Shown here: positions 8,936-15,406 of the stretch, in pieces
How positions within the stretch are numbered: position 1 is the first letter of the stretch
Layout: each line of letters starts with the position of its first letter
DNA from: Azoarcus sp. PA01
GTDB lineage: Bacteria; Pseudomonadota; Gammaproteobacteria; Burkholderiales; Rhodocyclaceae
DNA length: 64,000 bases
Assembly (NCBI GenBank): GCA_001274695.2
Contig: LARU01000004.1
Location: forward strand, 310,001 to 374,000
Reading direction: 5' to 3'
Position numbers and translations under genes: made by a program
Notes under the pieces: generated by a model
Database searches by the model: none
Seen by the model: the letters and a program-made list of their open reading frames with translations, nothing else
What the model was told of the DNA's origin: nothing

Positions 8936-9074
8936 GGCCATCAGCGGTCGGTCGTGGTTACATTTCGATCTCAAGAGACGGGACCAGCTCCAATCCGCTT
9001 GAATGGCCGGTTTTCGGCGGCCAACTTGAACCGAGCCTTGGCTCGACCGGTCAGGAGCGGCCGGCCGTCATCGA

Positions 9075-9206
9075 TACAGATAGCGGCCATTCGGGCGGGA
9101 CGGTATGCTCTATGCCTACGTGCCACATGGATCGGTTCATCCTGCCCTGCCGTCGGCTGGTGCTCTCCCTGTGGTGTTATTTTGCATTGCGCGTTTAGAG
9201 GTATCT
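9075..9206 (+). repeat. Leader repeat, left copy (pairs with 12644-12774)
   Basis: 132-bp non-coding segment immediately before the first rightward cassette-like gene. It aligns, with roughly 75-80% identity by eye, to the reverse complement of 12644-12774. Shared blocks include ATAGCGGCCAT, CGGTATGCT, GTGCCACATGG, TGCCGTCGGCTG and TGTTATTTTGC. It could be a promoter/attI-like leader or the end of a mobile unit; neither is proven. Confidence 0.75.
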
Positions 9207-9566
9207 ATGCGTCTCATACCCGTCTTGTTGTTATCAGCCCTTCTCTGTGCGTGCGCCACTCCGGTTAGTCATTCGAATGTTCCTCTGTCAACTTACGACA
9301 AAGACACCGAATATGGGCTAGAAAGTCGTCCTGACGGTTTTGGAATTACCGTCTATTACTCCCGCTATCAATTCATTCCAGAGAGTGACGCTGTTGCAAC
9401 CGCATGCAAATCTGCTCTGACTTCTATCGCATGGGAAATCTCAGAGAAAAAAGGCAAGCAAATCGAGCAAATCAACGAGCAACGCATAAGAATTTCCATG
9501 GGGCGGAACGGCATTTCTGGAATTACATCTTGCCAAGCGTTCGCGGTGGCAAAGTGGAAACAGTGA
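9207..9566 (+). CDS. Small putative lipoprotein (cassette gene)
   Basis: 119 residues. The start ATG at 9207 follows an AGAGGT motif. The N-terminus MRLIPVLLLSALLCACATP is a signal peptide with a lipobox-like LCAC, which suggests a lipid-anchored exported protein. The rest (GFGITVYYSRYQFIPESD, TACKSALTSIAWE) is a compact domain of unknown function, not assigned to a family. Base composition is clearly lower in GC than the core genes. It is directly preceded by the leader repeat and followed by an attC-like hairpin, so it reads as the first cassette of a rightward array. Confidence 0.7.
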   Translation: MRLIPVLLLSALLCACATPVSHSNVPLSTYDKDTEYGLESRPDGFGITVYYSRYQFIPESDAVATACKSALTSIAWEISEKKGKQIEQINEQRIRISMGRNGISGITSCQAFAVAKWKQ

Positions 9567-9569
9567 TCA

Positions 9570-9666
9570 TGCCTGTGACATAGTATTCAACCTCGCTCCC
9601 TTTGGTCGCTGGGCTGCGCGACAAAGCAGCGCAGCCCCGGTTAGCTATATTAGCCACCTTAGGATT
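9570..9666 (+). other. attC-like recombination site 1
   Basis: Hairpin site between two cassette-like genes. It contains ATTCAACCTCGCTCCC, a stem GGGCTGCGC / GCGCAGCCC around a short loop, and CGGTTAGCT, in the arrangement of integron attC sites. The outer R core sites (GCCTGTG and CCTTAGG) are degenerate. It shares most of its body with site 3 (10786-10872). Confidence 0.6.
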
Positions 9667-9670
9667 TGAT

Positions 9671-10201
9671 ATGCCATTTCGTGTCCGATTTTTCCCGCAC
9701 AACGATCTACTAAACCTCGCCTGGCATCATTTATCCACAGTTGAGGAGAAGCTCATAGCTGATCATCAGGAGGGAATAACATTAGACTGTATGAGTTGCC
9801 TCTTGGCTCTCGGCGTCGCAGTCGAGGCGATTGTCAACTTTGTCGGGACGCGCATCCTTGATGACTGGCCCGAGCGGCGAAACTTCCCCCAAAAACTACA
9901 ACTACTTGCCGAAACACTTCACATACCGTTGGATCACTCCGTCGACCCATTACGAACTATTGGGATTATTCGAGAGGTTCGGAACTCCATGGCGCATGGC
10001 CGCCCTATGGAGTTTCAAAGCCCAGCTAAATCCAGAGGTGAGCTTCGCGCGGCAATGGCTGCGCCATGGGGGGCTCATGCTACACCTGAGTTCGCTCGCC
10101 ACGGCATGCAGCAGGTAAGGACCTTTCGCAACGATCTTTTCGCCGCCGCAAACATTCGGCACGGTAGCGCTTTGACTTCGGCTATCGGTGGCCTGCAATG
10201 A
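9671..10201 (+). CDS. HEPN-like motif protein (cassette gene), function unknown
   Basis: 176 residues starting at ATG 9671, directly after the end of attC-like site 1. It is predicted all-helical. Residues 104-109 read RNSMAH followed by G, matching the R-x4-6-H signature of HEPN domains (R104, N105, H109), and an upstream helix pair (LDCMSCLLALGVAVEAIVNF) fits a HEPN four-helix fold. HEPN proteins are often RNases in toxin-antitoxin or defence systems, but many are inactive, so activity is inference. No antitoxin-like partner (MNT nucleotidyltransferase) is adjacent. Lower GC than the core genome; cassette position between attC-like sites. Confidence 0.65.
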   Translation: MPFRVRFFPHNDLLNLAWHHLSTVEEKLIADHQEGITLDCMSCLLALGVAVEAIVNFVGTRILDDWPERRNFPQKLQLLAETLHIPLDHSVDPLRTIGIIREVRNSMAHGRPMEFQSPAKSRGELRAAMAAPWGAHATPEFARHGMQQVRTFRNDLFAAANIRHGSALTSAIGGLQ

Positions 10202-10257
10202 GGCTCTGCATCCAATTTGAAACGCAACCAGCCAATCATGCCTCGTCCATGCCTTTG

Positions 10258-10343
10258 GTCTAACATTACGTTGCAGCGGACGAGGGGGTCCGATGCTTCG
10301 AACTGGCCGACTCGCGCGGCCGCCGCTGAACGTAACGTTAACC
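10258..10343 (+). other. attC recombination site 2 (best-formed rightward site)
   Basis: R'' GTCTAAC (10258-10264), then ATTACGTTGCAGCGG. On the right side CCGCTGAACGTAACGTTAAC pairs back with one extra base (G) in the left arm. R' is GTTAACC (10337-10343). The extrahelical base in L'' marks orientation as rightward, the same direction as the flanking genes. Length 86 bp is normal for attC. Confidence 0.8.
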
Positions 10344-10355
10344 ACTCCTCCAGTC

Positions 10356-10790
10356 ATGTCACTGAGTAAAAATCAACTGGTTCAGGAAAGCGCGCTCCTC
10401 GCTCATTGCAAGGCGAACCAGGGTCCAGCCATTAACGTACTCAATGCTAACCGCGCGCCATGCGCAACAACATACCGTCAGACATTCTGTGATGCTGCTG
10501 CAGACCTAATTTGCCTCTATCGTTCTGCCGAAGTTCAAAATCCTGTCGTTCGTCTTTCTGAACAATTTATGAAGAACGGTATCCTCTCGTGTCGCGGCAA
10601 CGACATGAGCCTGGCCGTTACCGACTATTTGTATCGCAAATTCCTGCTCAAGCTGCTTCGCGGGAACGAATACCGTGTCCTCCTCGATATCACAACGGAA
10701 CGATGCCCGATCTGCAACCGGCGTAAGAAGAATCTAGCTGCCCACATGAGGGACGCGCACCCCACGGCTACTGGCACCAATAATGGCTAG
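10356..10790 (+). CDS. Small protein with C-terminal C2H2 zinc finger (cassette gene)
   Basis: 144 residues from ATG 10356, 13 bases after the attC core; no good ribosome site is visible, which is common for cassette genes. The C-terminus CPICNRRKKNLAAHMRDAH forms C117-x2-C120-x9-H130-x4-H135, a C2H2 zinc-finger pattern that is rare in bacteria. The N-terminal ~110 residues are unassigned, with further Cys (C18, C36, C45, C53, C79). It may bind nucleic acid; this is inference. The gene overlaps the left edge of attC-like site 3 by a few bases. Confidence 0.6.
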   Translation: MSLSKNQLVQESALLAHCKANQGPAINVLNANRAPCATTYRQTFCDAAADLICLYRSAEVQNPVVRLSEQFMKNGILSCRGNDMSLAVTDYLYRKFLLKLLRGNEYRVLLDITTERCPICNRRKKNLAAHMRDAHPTATGTNNG

Positions 10791-10872
10791 CCTGGCGCTC
10801 AACCGCGCTCCCTCCGGTCGCTGGACGCTGTACGATAAGGCCGCGCAGTGCCGGTTAGCTCATTCGTTGAGC
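10786..10872 (+). other. attC-like recombination site 3
   Basis: GCGCTCAACCGCGCTCCCTC, a variable stem, GCCGGTTAGCTC and R' GTTGAGC (10866-10872). The body is very similar to site 1. The outer GCTCAAC / GTTGAGC pair is symmetric, so orientation is judged from the GGTTAGCTC (L') block, which points right. It is the last site of the rightward group and abuts the 3' side of the leftward DUF2971-like gene. Confidence 0.6.
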
Positions 10873-10951
10873 GGCTGGTTTCCGGCCGCGAACTACGAAA
10901 GTTGGTCGTCGCGTCCCGACCCAATGCGGAAAGCTGTCGCTAAACTTTATT

Positions 10952-12010
10952 TTATACGTCGTTCGTCAGGCCAAGTGCGGCGTATTGCTTTTCGATCTCG
11001 GGTAGGGTCAGATAGTAGTTTACCCACTTGTTTGGAGCGCGCAGGTACTGGACGAAAATAACAGGGTTGTTTGGCGTACTTTTGGAGCCGCTGAAGTCGA
11101 CCAACTGAATCTCTTGACAGTACGGCTCACGGCGTACGATCTCTGCGGCCCGAGTGAGATATGCAGCGTATTGCTTCTGCTCAGGCTTGAGGTAGTCTGG
11201 AAGAATCGCGCCGTCATTAATCGGTGCGTAATTCGCCTTGTGCCGTGGGGCTGATCCATAGTGTTCGGGAATGCCTACGGACTTCAATGCATAGGATGAC
11301 TGTGGACTCACTACCTGCTGATAAGTCACACCGCGTCCCGCCAGAGCTTCCATAACGGCCATCATCGTGGATTCAGGGCAACGTAGGCCAAAGTAGATGA
11401 CCTTCACCGCTCTGTAGTCATGCTTGTGCAGCCCCGGTGGTTGGGTTATGACGCGAACTTCCTCCTCATAGGACCACGGCTTTGACTTCACTGCCAGCAT
11501 CTTCCGAAGAACGGTGACTGGCGAGTCAGCGGAGAGCAGATCGTTCGAGGCAACGGTTGGCGCCGCATTGCTGTACTGAACGTCCAGCACCTGATGGACG
11601 TTTGGCTCAAAGTCAACCAATTTCTGCGTGTCGTAGCCGATGCAGAACCCGCGATGCGAACCACCGTAGTGCGCCCAGATGAGCTCCTGCAACGGGTTGT
11701 AGCTCAGCGAGAAGACGCCGCTCTTGTCGACAAACGCCAGCACTTCTTCCGCGGCTCTTGACACACCGTCTAGAGACCCTGAGGCGCTCGGTACAGCGGA
11801 CGAGACAAGCCTCTTGACCAGCGAGAACTGGGCGTCAAGTGATCTTCGATCAAAGCGACCTTCAAAGGGATCGTTCAACGAATGACGGTCGGCTGCATAG
11901 AAAACAGCGTCCGCCAGGGACTGGAGGTCCCGCGGCAGAGTGTTTGGGTCGCCGCTACGGTACTTGTAGGCGAGGCGGCCACTGGAGCGCGCTTTCACGA
12001 CGTATAACAC
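10952..12010 (-). CDS. DUF2971-like protein (cassette gene)
   Basis: 352 residues. The N-terminal half has the DUF2971 pattern: LAYKYRSG, FYAADRHSLNDPFEGRF, GVFSLSYNPLQELIWAHYGG, HRGFCIGYD, WSYEEEVRVI and KVIYFGLRC. The C-terminal ~120 residues are an extra unassigned region. The first in-frame start (GTG, 12010) lies inside the R' core of the adjacent attC site; a second GTG four codons on is an alternative. DUF2971 genes are frequent in defence islands and mobile elements; biochemical role unknown. It is oriented opposite to the three genes on its left. Confidence 0.8.
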   Translation of the reverse strand: MLYVVKARSSGRLAYKYRSGDPNTLPRDLQSLADAVFYAADRHSLNDPFEGRFDRRSLDAQFSLVKRLVSSAVPSASGSLDGVSRAAEEVLAFVDKSGVFSLSYNPLQELIWAHYGGSHRGFCIGYDTQKLVDFEPNVHQVLDVQYSNAAPTVASNDLLSADSPVTVLRKMLAVKSKPWSYEEEVRVITQPPGLHKHDYRAVKVIYFGLRCPESTMMAVMEALAGRGVTYQQVVSPQSSYALKSVGIPEHYGSAPRHKANYAPINDGAILPDYLKPEQKQYAAYLTRAAEIVRREPYCQEIQLVDFSGSKSTPNNPVIFVQYLRAPNKWVNYYLTLPEIEKQYAALGLTNDV

Positions 12011-12066
12011 CTGAATTAAGCCGCGCCGCGAAGCGACGTCGGCATGGATGATGAATTGTTAGGTGG
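12002..12066 (-). other. attC recombination site 4 (leftward)
   Basis: Read on the minus strand: CACCTAACAATTCATC, then ATGCCGACGTCGCTTCGC, GGCGCGGCTTAATTCAGG and TGTTATAC. This is a classical attC layout: R'' CCTAAC, L'' GCCGA, terminal hairpin CGTCGCTTCGCGGCG, L' CGGCTTAATTC and R' GTTATAC. Orientation is leftward, matching the two genes beside it. It is the clearest attC in the window. Confidence 0.85.
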
Positions 12067-12561
12067 CTACACAAAGAACGTCGTGACGCTCTTGCCTGCC
12101 TTAGTGATTGTCTCTTCTATTTCGTTGCATCGGGCCAACGCATCATTGGCGAACTGCTCATCTTCCTCAATTAGCCGAAGAAAACGCGGCTTGTGATGAG
12201 CCAGTCCGGATTGCCCCATCTCATATGTCTCGTCCAAAAGTGAACACGCCTGTCGCTGGCAGCCCTCCAAGTACGCCAGATCAGACTTGAGTCGATTGGC
12301 CTCGCCCACTAGAGCTGACCTACCACTTTCCGGCGCAGAATTGATCCTACTGAGTTGTACCTTGACTCGTTGTTCCAGGCGTTCAAACAATTTCCTTGCC
12401 CTATTGATCCTAACCAAGAACTCCGACTTTTCGCGCGAGAAGGCGATGCGCGACTCTTCCTCCTTGACGCGCACAGCATAGCGATACGCGCGATAGCTGA
12501 TCCACGCCGACAGCAGTGAACCGACTAGAGCGAATGCTGCGATAAGGTCAGATGCGTCCAT
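12067..12561 (-). CDS. Membrane-anchored coiled-coil protein (cassette gene)
   Basis: 164 residues, ATG at 12561, five bases after a GTTAGGC core site (minus strand). One N-terminal membrane segment (DLIAAFALVGSLLSAWISY, ~5-23) is followed by a long Glu/Arg/Lys-rich helical region (EEESRIAFSREKSEFLVRI, RKLFERLEQRVKVQLSRI) likely to form coiled coil, probably cytoplasmic. No family recognised. GC is lower than in the core genome. It is followed on its 3' side by attC site 4. Confidence 0.65.
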   Translation of the reverse strand: MDASDLIAAFALVGSLLSAWISYRAYRYAVRVKEEESRIAFSREKSEFLVRINRARKLFERLEQRVKVQLSRINSAPESGRSALVGEANRLKSDLAYLEGCQRQACSLLDETYEMGQSGLAHHKPRFLRLIEEDEQFANDALARCNEIEETITKAGKSVTTFFV

Positions 12562-12565
12562 AGCC

Positions 12566-12640
12566 GCCTAACTTTGTTTTCTGCCGGCAGTTCTGTCGCA
12601 TAAAATCGAAATGCCGGATAACATTTTCTGAAAGTTGATG
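12566..12640 (-). other. attC-like recombination site 5 (leftward)
   Basis: Minus strand: CATCAACTTTCAGAAAATG, CCGGCA, a loop, TGCCGGCAGAAAACAAAG and TTAGGC. The outer ends pair (CAACTTT with AAAGTTAG), the inner CCGGCA pairs with TGCCGG, and R' is a textbook GTTAGGC at 12566-12572. It could instead be an attI-like primary site for the leftward group, because the leader repeat abuts it. Confidence 0.6.
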
Positions 12641-12643
12641 TTT

Positions 12644-12774
12644 AGAAACAGAAACTATGCGCAGGGCAAAATAACAAGACAGGAAAAGCCGCAGCCGACG
12701 GCATAGTGGGGTGACGCGACCCATGTGGCACATAGGTAGCAAGCATACCGCCTCGCCCGGATGGCCGCTATGTG
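12644..12774 (-). repeat. Leader repeat, right copy (pairs with 9075-9206)
   Basis: Reverse-complement homologue of the left leader, abutting attC-like site 5 at the head of the leftward gene group. Shared blocks, read leftward, are ATAGCGGCCAT, GGCGGTATGCT, TGTGCCACATGGG, TGCCGTCGGCTG and TTGTTATTTTGC. The two copies enclose about 3.4 kb as an imperfect inverted repeat. Confidence 0.75.
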
Positions 12775-13253
12775 GATCGGGTGGCGAATGGCGGCTTATG
12801 GCCGGAGGCGTGAGGTCACGAACGGCAGCTTCGTGGCGGCGGAAATCGCGAAAGCCCCGGCCGCCTGTATGGCGGCTTCAGAGAAGCCCGTATGGCCGCT
12901 GTGGGTCGAAAGTTCGCGTTCGCCGGATAGGGAAGCTGCCGTCCGTTGCCTCGCGAGGCTGAACGACAGGTAACCGACGCATTCCCGCCCGATGGAGCGC
13001 CGCCGCCCAACGGCAGGTCAGGCCGATTTCCTGCCAAGCAGCCGTTCCCCTCTCATCTTTCGTTGTGTGGTTTCGAACTGCGCACCCGACCCCAAGCTCG
13101 ACGGCCGTGCCTATCGTGGATATTCGGGACCCGCATTGCATTGCCTCCTGACCAAAGCAGACGCCCGCCTGACTGGGCTCCGGCATGTCATTCGCAACGT
13201 TTTCGAAACGTTACGTCATCGGGCATCTAACGGCTACCTCTCCCTCTCGTTCG
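12775..13253. other. Non-coding repeat-rich gap
   Basis: About 480 bases without a convincing gene. It carries several short copies of ATGGCSGSW (near 12761, 12787, 12798, 12869 and 12892) in direct orientation, and scattered GC palindromes. Small open frames here lack family resemblance. Similar GGCCGNN blocks occur beside the left leader (about 9000-9090). Confidence 0.5.
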
Positions 13254-13847
13254 TCATCGAGCAAGCGTCGCCTTGATATCGGCATTCATCGCCTGCCCAA
13301 TGCCAATTTGGAGCGCCCGAATGTACAACTGGGCTGTCCGCTGCTTTGCGTTCATGATCAGCGTTCCGTGGTATCGGCGGTTGAAAAGCTTGGCGGGACA
13401 GTTCGACAGGGTCACATCGAGGTTCAGCATCGTCGGGGTGTAACCCGGTGAAGCCAGGCCGAGCAACCGACAGCTGTTTTCTGCGCTCCCACCTGTTACC
13501 TTTCCGTCCTCGGCGATCATGAGCTCGGTAAACGCGATGAAGTGGATGCCCTCCGATTGCAGCATGTTGCTGTTCATGATCTGAAATTGGGTCTGACCGC
13601 TCCACGGGCCATACGGGCTCGTGTAGCCGCCGCCGACCACTTTCTGCGTCCGAGGGGCCGAATTCGGGACTGCGCCGCCGATCTCTTGGATAACAGGCTT
13701 CGCGCAAGGAGCGTCCGTATAGGTGACGTTGCCGCCCTGCTCGCATCGATAGATTGTCTGGGCCGCCGATGGAGCTGGCACGCTGCCGGACACGATTGCC
13801 ACCAGTGCCGCAAGGACGCAGGACGCTCGGACAGGAGATGTGGTCAT
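13254..13847 (-). CDS. Secreted DUF4124-domain protein
   Basis: 197 residues. Signal peptide at residues ~1-29 (RASCVLAALVAIVSGSVPAP then SAAQ), then a short DUF4124 motif (IYRCEQGGNVTYTDAPCA) with its two conserved Cys. The remaining ~140 residues form an unassigned domain with two further Cys (CRLLG, SNCPAK). DUF4124 proteins are periplasmic or surface proteins common in betaproteobacteria; role unknown. The next gene upstream on the same strand is 13 bases away, so the two may be co-transcribed. Confidence 0.7.
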   Translation of the reverse strand: MTTSPVRASCVLAALVAIVSGSVPAPSAAQTIYRCEQGGNVTYTDAPCAKPVIQEIGGAVPNSAPRTQKVVGGGYTSPYGPWSGQTQFQIMNSNMLQSEGIHFIAFTELMIAEDGKVTGGSAENSCRLLGLASPGYTPTMLNLDVTLSNCPAKLFNRRYHGTLIMNAKQRTAQLYIRALQIGIGQAMNADIKATLAR

Positions 13848-13860
13848 GCACTCGCTCCGG

Positions 13861-14850
13861 TCATGGCCTTGCAGAGGCGCGCATGGGCAGCTTGCCCTTG
13901 CACTTCGGGTAAGTCACACACCCCCAGAACGCCCCCCGCTTGCTATCCCGCGCAGTCATGCGATCGCCGCAGCTCGGACACGTCGGCGTCGTCCAGTCGC
14001 CCGCCGTCGCGAATTCCAGCGGCCGCCTGCTCGCGTCCTCCGGCAGCCGCTGCAGCATCGCGAGGAAGAGCTTGCCGTCGAGCAACATGATGCGGTTCTC
14101 AGTGGCGAAGGCGCGGGCGTCGTCGGTGTAGCCGTTGGGGGCCATGAAGAAGGCCTTGTCGACCTTCTCGTGGGCCATCACGCCGCGCAGCTCGCGCACC
14201 TCCTTGACGCCCACCGGCTTGTTCCATGCCTTGCATTGGACGATGGCAGTGGCGTGGGTGGGGTCGGCGTCGTCCTGGAAGAGGTGGATGTCGATGCCGC
14301 CGTCGACGCCGAGGCGGGTGGTTTCGGCGCGGATGCCTTTTTCGCGGTAGAAGGCGCAGCAAAGGTCTTCGAAGCGCTTCCATTCGACGCGGTCGAGGAC
14401 GTCGAGTGACCAGCTTTCGGGGCGTGGCGGGCGCGGCGGCACGCCCGGGACGACGGACGGGATCCAGACGTTGTCCTGCGTGGAAGGCGGCGTTGCCGGG
14501 TGGGCGGACGCGGCGGGTTCGCGCCGGCCGGTGGCGGAGGGGCGCTCTGCGCCGACACTGCACGGCGTGCTTGCCGATCGCTGGAACGCGATGCCCGCGC
14601 CCGCGGTCGGCGCCTGCTTGACGAAGCGGATGACCGCGATGAACGCGAAAACGAAGGCGACCAGCCATGCGAGCGGGGTGAACACCGTGCCGATGGGGCG
14701 AAGGACCGGGCTGCTGCCGAGAAACGCTGGAACGAGCACGGCGCCCCCGAAAACGCTCGCCGCGGCGAGTCCCGCGGAGACTTTCCAGTCCGACCGTACC
14801 GCGATGTCGAGGAGACCCTCGTTCCTGTTTCTGTAGCGACGTCGACCCAT
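13861..14850 (-). CDS. Membrane-bound Mrr-like restriction endonuclease with C-terminal zinc ribbon
   Basis: 329 residues from the ATG at 14850 (MGRRRYRNRNEGLLD), preferred over the in-frame ATG at 14871 because homologues begin MGRRR. Two hydrophobic segments near the N-terminus (AAASVFGGAVLVPAF and PLAWLVAFVFAFIAVI) suggest anchoring at the inner membrane. A Pro/Ala-rich linker leads to a PD-(D/E)xK nuclease domain with GVDGGIDIHLF and AIVQCKAW (catalytic D and QxK). The C-terminus has a topoisomerase-type four-Cys ribbon: CPSCG and FWGCVTYPKCKG. Such proteins are widespread, and a DNA-cleaving or defence role is inferred. Confidence 0.8.
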   Translation of the reverse strand: MGRRRYRNRNEGLLDIAVRSDWKVSAGLAAASVFGGAVLVPAFLGSSPVLRPIGTVFTPLAWLVAFVFAFIAVIRFVKQAPTAGAGIAFQRSASTPCSVGAERPSATGRREPAASAHPATPPSTQDNVWIPSVVPGVPPRPPRPESWSLDVLDRVEWKRFEDLCCAFYREKGIRAETTRLGVDGGIDIHLFQDDADPTHATAIVQCKAWNKPVGVKEVRELRGVMAHEKVDKAFFMAPNGYTDDARAFATENRIMLLDGKLFLAMLQRLPEDASRRPLEFATAGDWTTPTCPSCGDRMTARDSKRGAFWGCVTYPKCKGKLPMRASARP

Positions 14851-15100
14851 TCCTGCACGCACCCCCGGCACGCCATCAGGATGAATCGCTCACCCGTCCG
14901 ACATCATTTTTTTGTGGAAATGGGATGAATGATACATAATCGGGGCCGAGTTTGAACGGTACAAAGTCACTGCGGGGTGCACTGCTTGGGCTACCGGAGG
15001 GCCGCCAGTGTCGCCTTTCTTGACGTCACTCAAGTATTTGTCCGCCTGGCCGAGTATCTTGCTCACCATATCCCGCCCTGCCCGTCCGTCTGCCCCGACC

Positions 15101-15313
15101 ATGGCAAAGAAATTCCCGCTGCATCCCAAACATCCCGAACGCATCTGCTGGGGTTGCGACAAGTATTGCCCGACGGATTCGCTCGCGTGCGGGAACGGCT
15201 CGGGGCGGACGATGCACCCGGCGGAGATGCTCGGCGACGACTGGTACACCTACGGCGACTGGGGCTTGGAGCCCGCCGAGGGAGCGAAGAAGGCGGAGGA
15301 CGGCTCGTCCTGA
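15101..15313 (+). CDS. DUF3079 family small protein
   Basis: 70 residues. The internal ATG at 15101 is chosen because family members start MAKKFPLHPKHPERICWGCD. Four Cys (CWGC, C and C in KYCPTDSLACGNG) suggest metal binding. The C-terminus (LGDDWYTYGDWGLE) is also conserved. Function unknown. Confidence 0.75.
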   Translation: MAKKFPLHPKHPERICWGCDKYCPTDSLACGNGSGRTMHPAEMLGDDWYTYGDWGLEPAEGAKKAEDGSS

Positions 15314-15406
15314 TAGCCGGGAGCGCGTGTCCGCCAAACCGGCGGCGCACCGCCCGGATCGCGGTCTCCGACGGCATGCCCAGCGTGCCGTCGGGGCCGA
15401 AGCCGG

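Noticed and set aside
10785..10880. Site 3 as the leftward attC of the DUF2971-like gene
   Set aside because: Its body matches site 1, which lies between two rightward genes, and the GGTTAGCTC (L') block points right; orientation remains somewhat uncertain because the outer arms are symmetric.
12946..13276. Small open frames between the cassettes and the DUF4124 gene
   Set aside because: Pro/Arg/Ser-rich, overlapping in several frames, no ribosome sites or families; consistent with non-coding GC-rich DNA.
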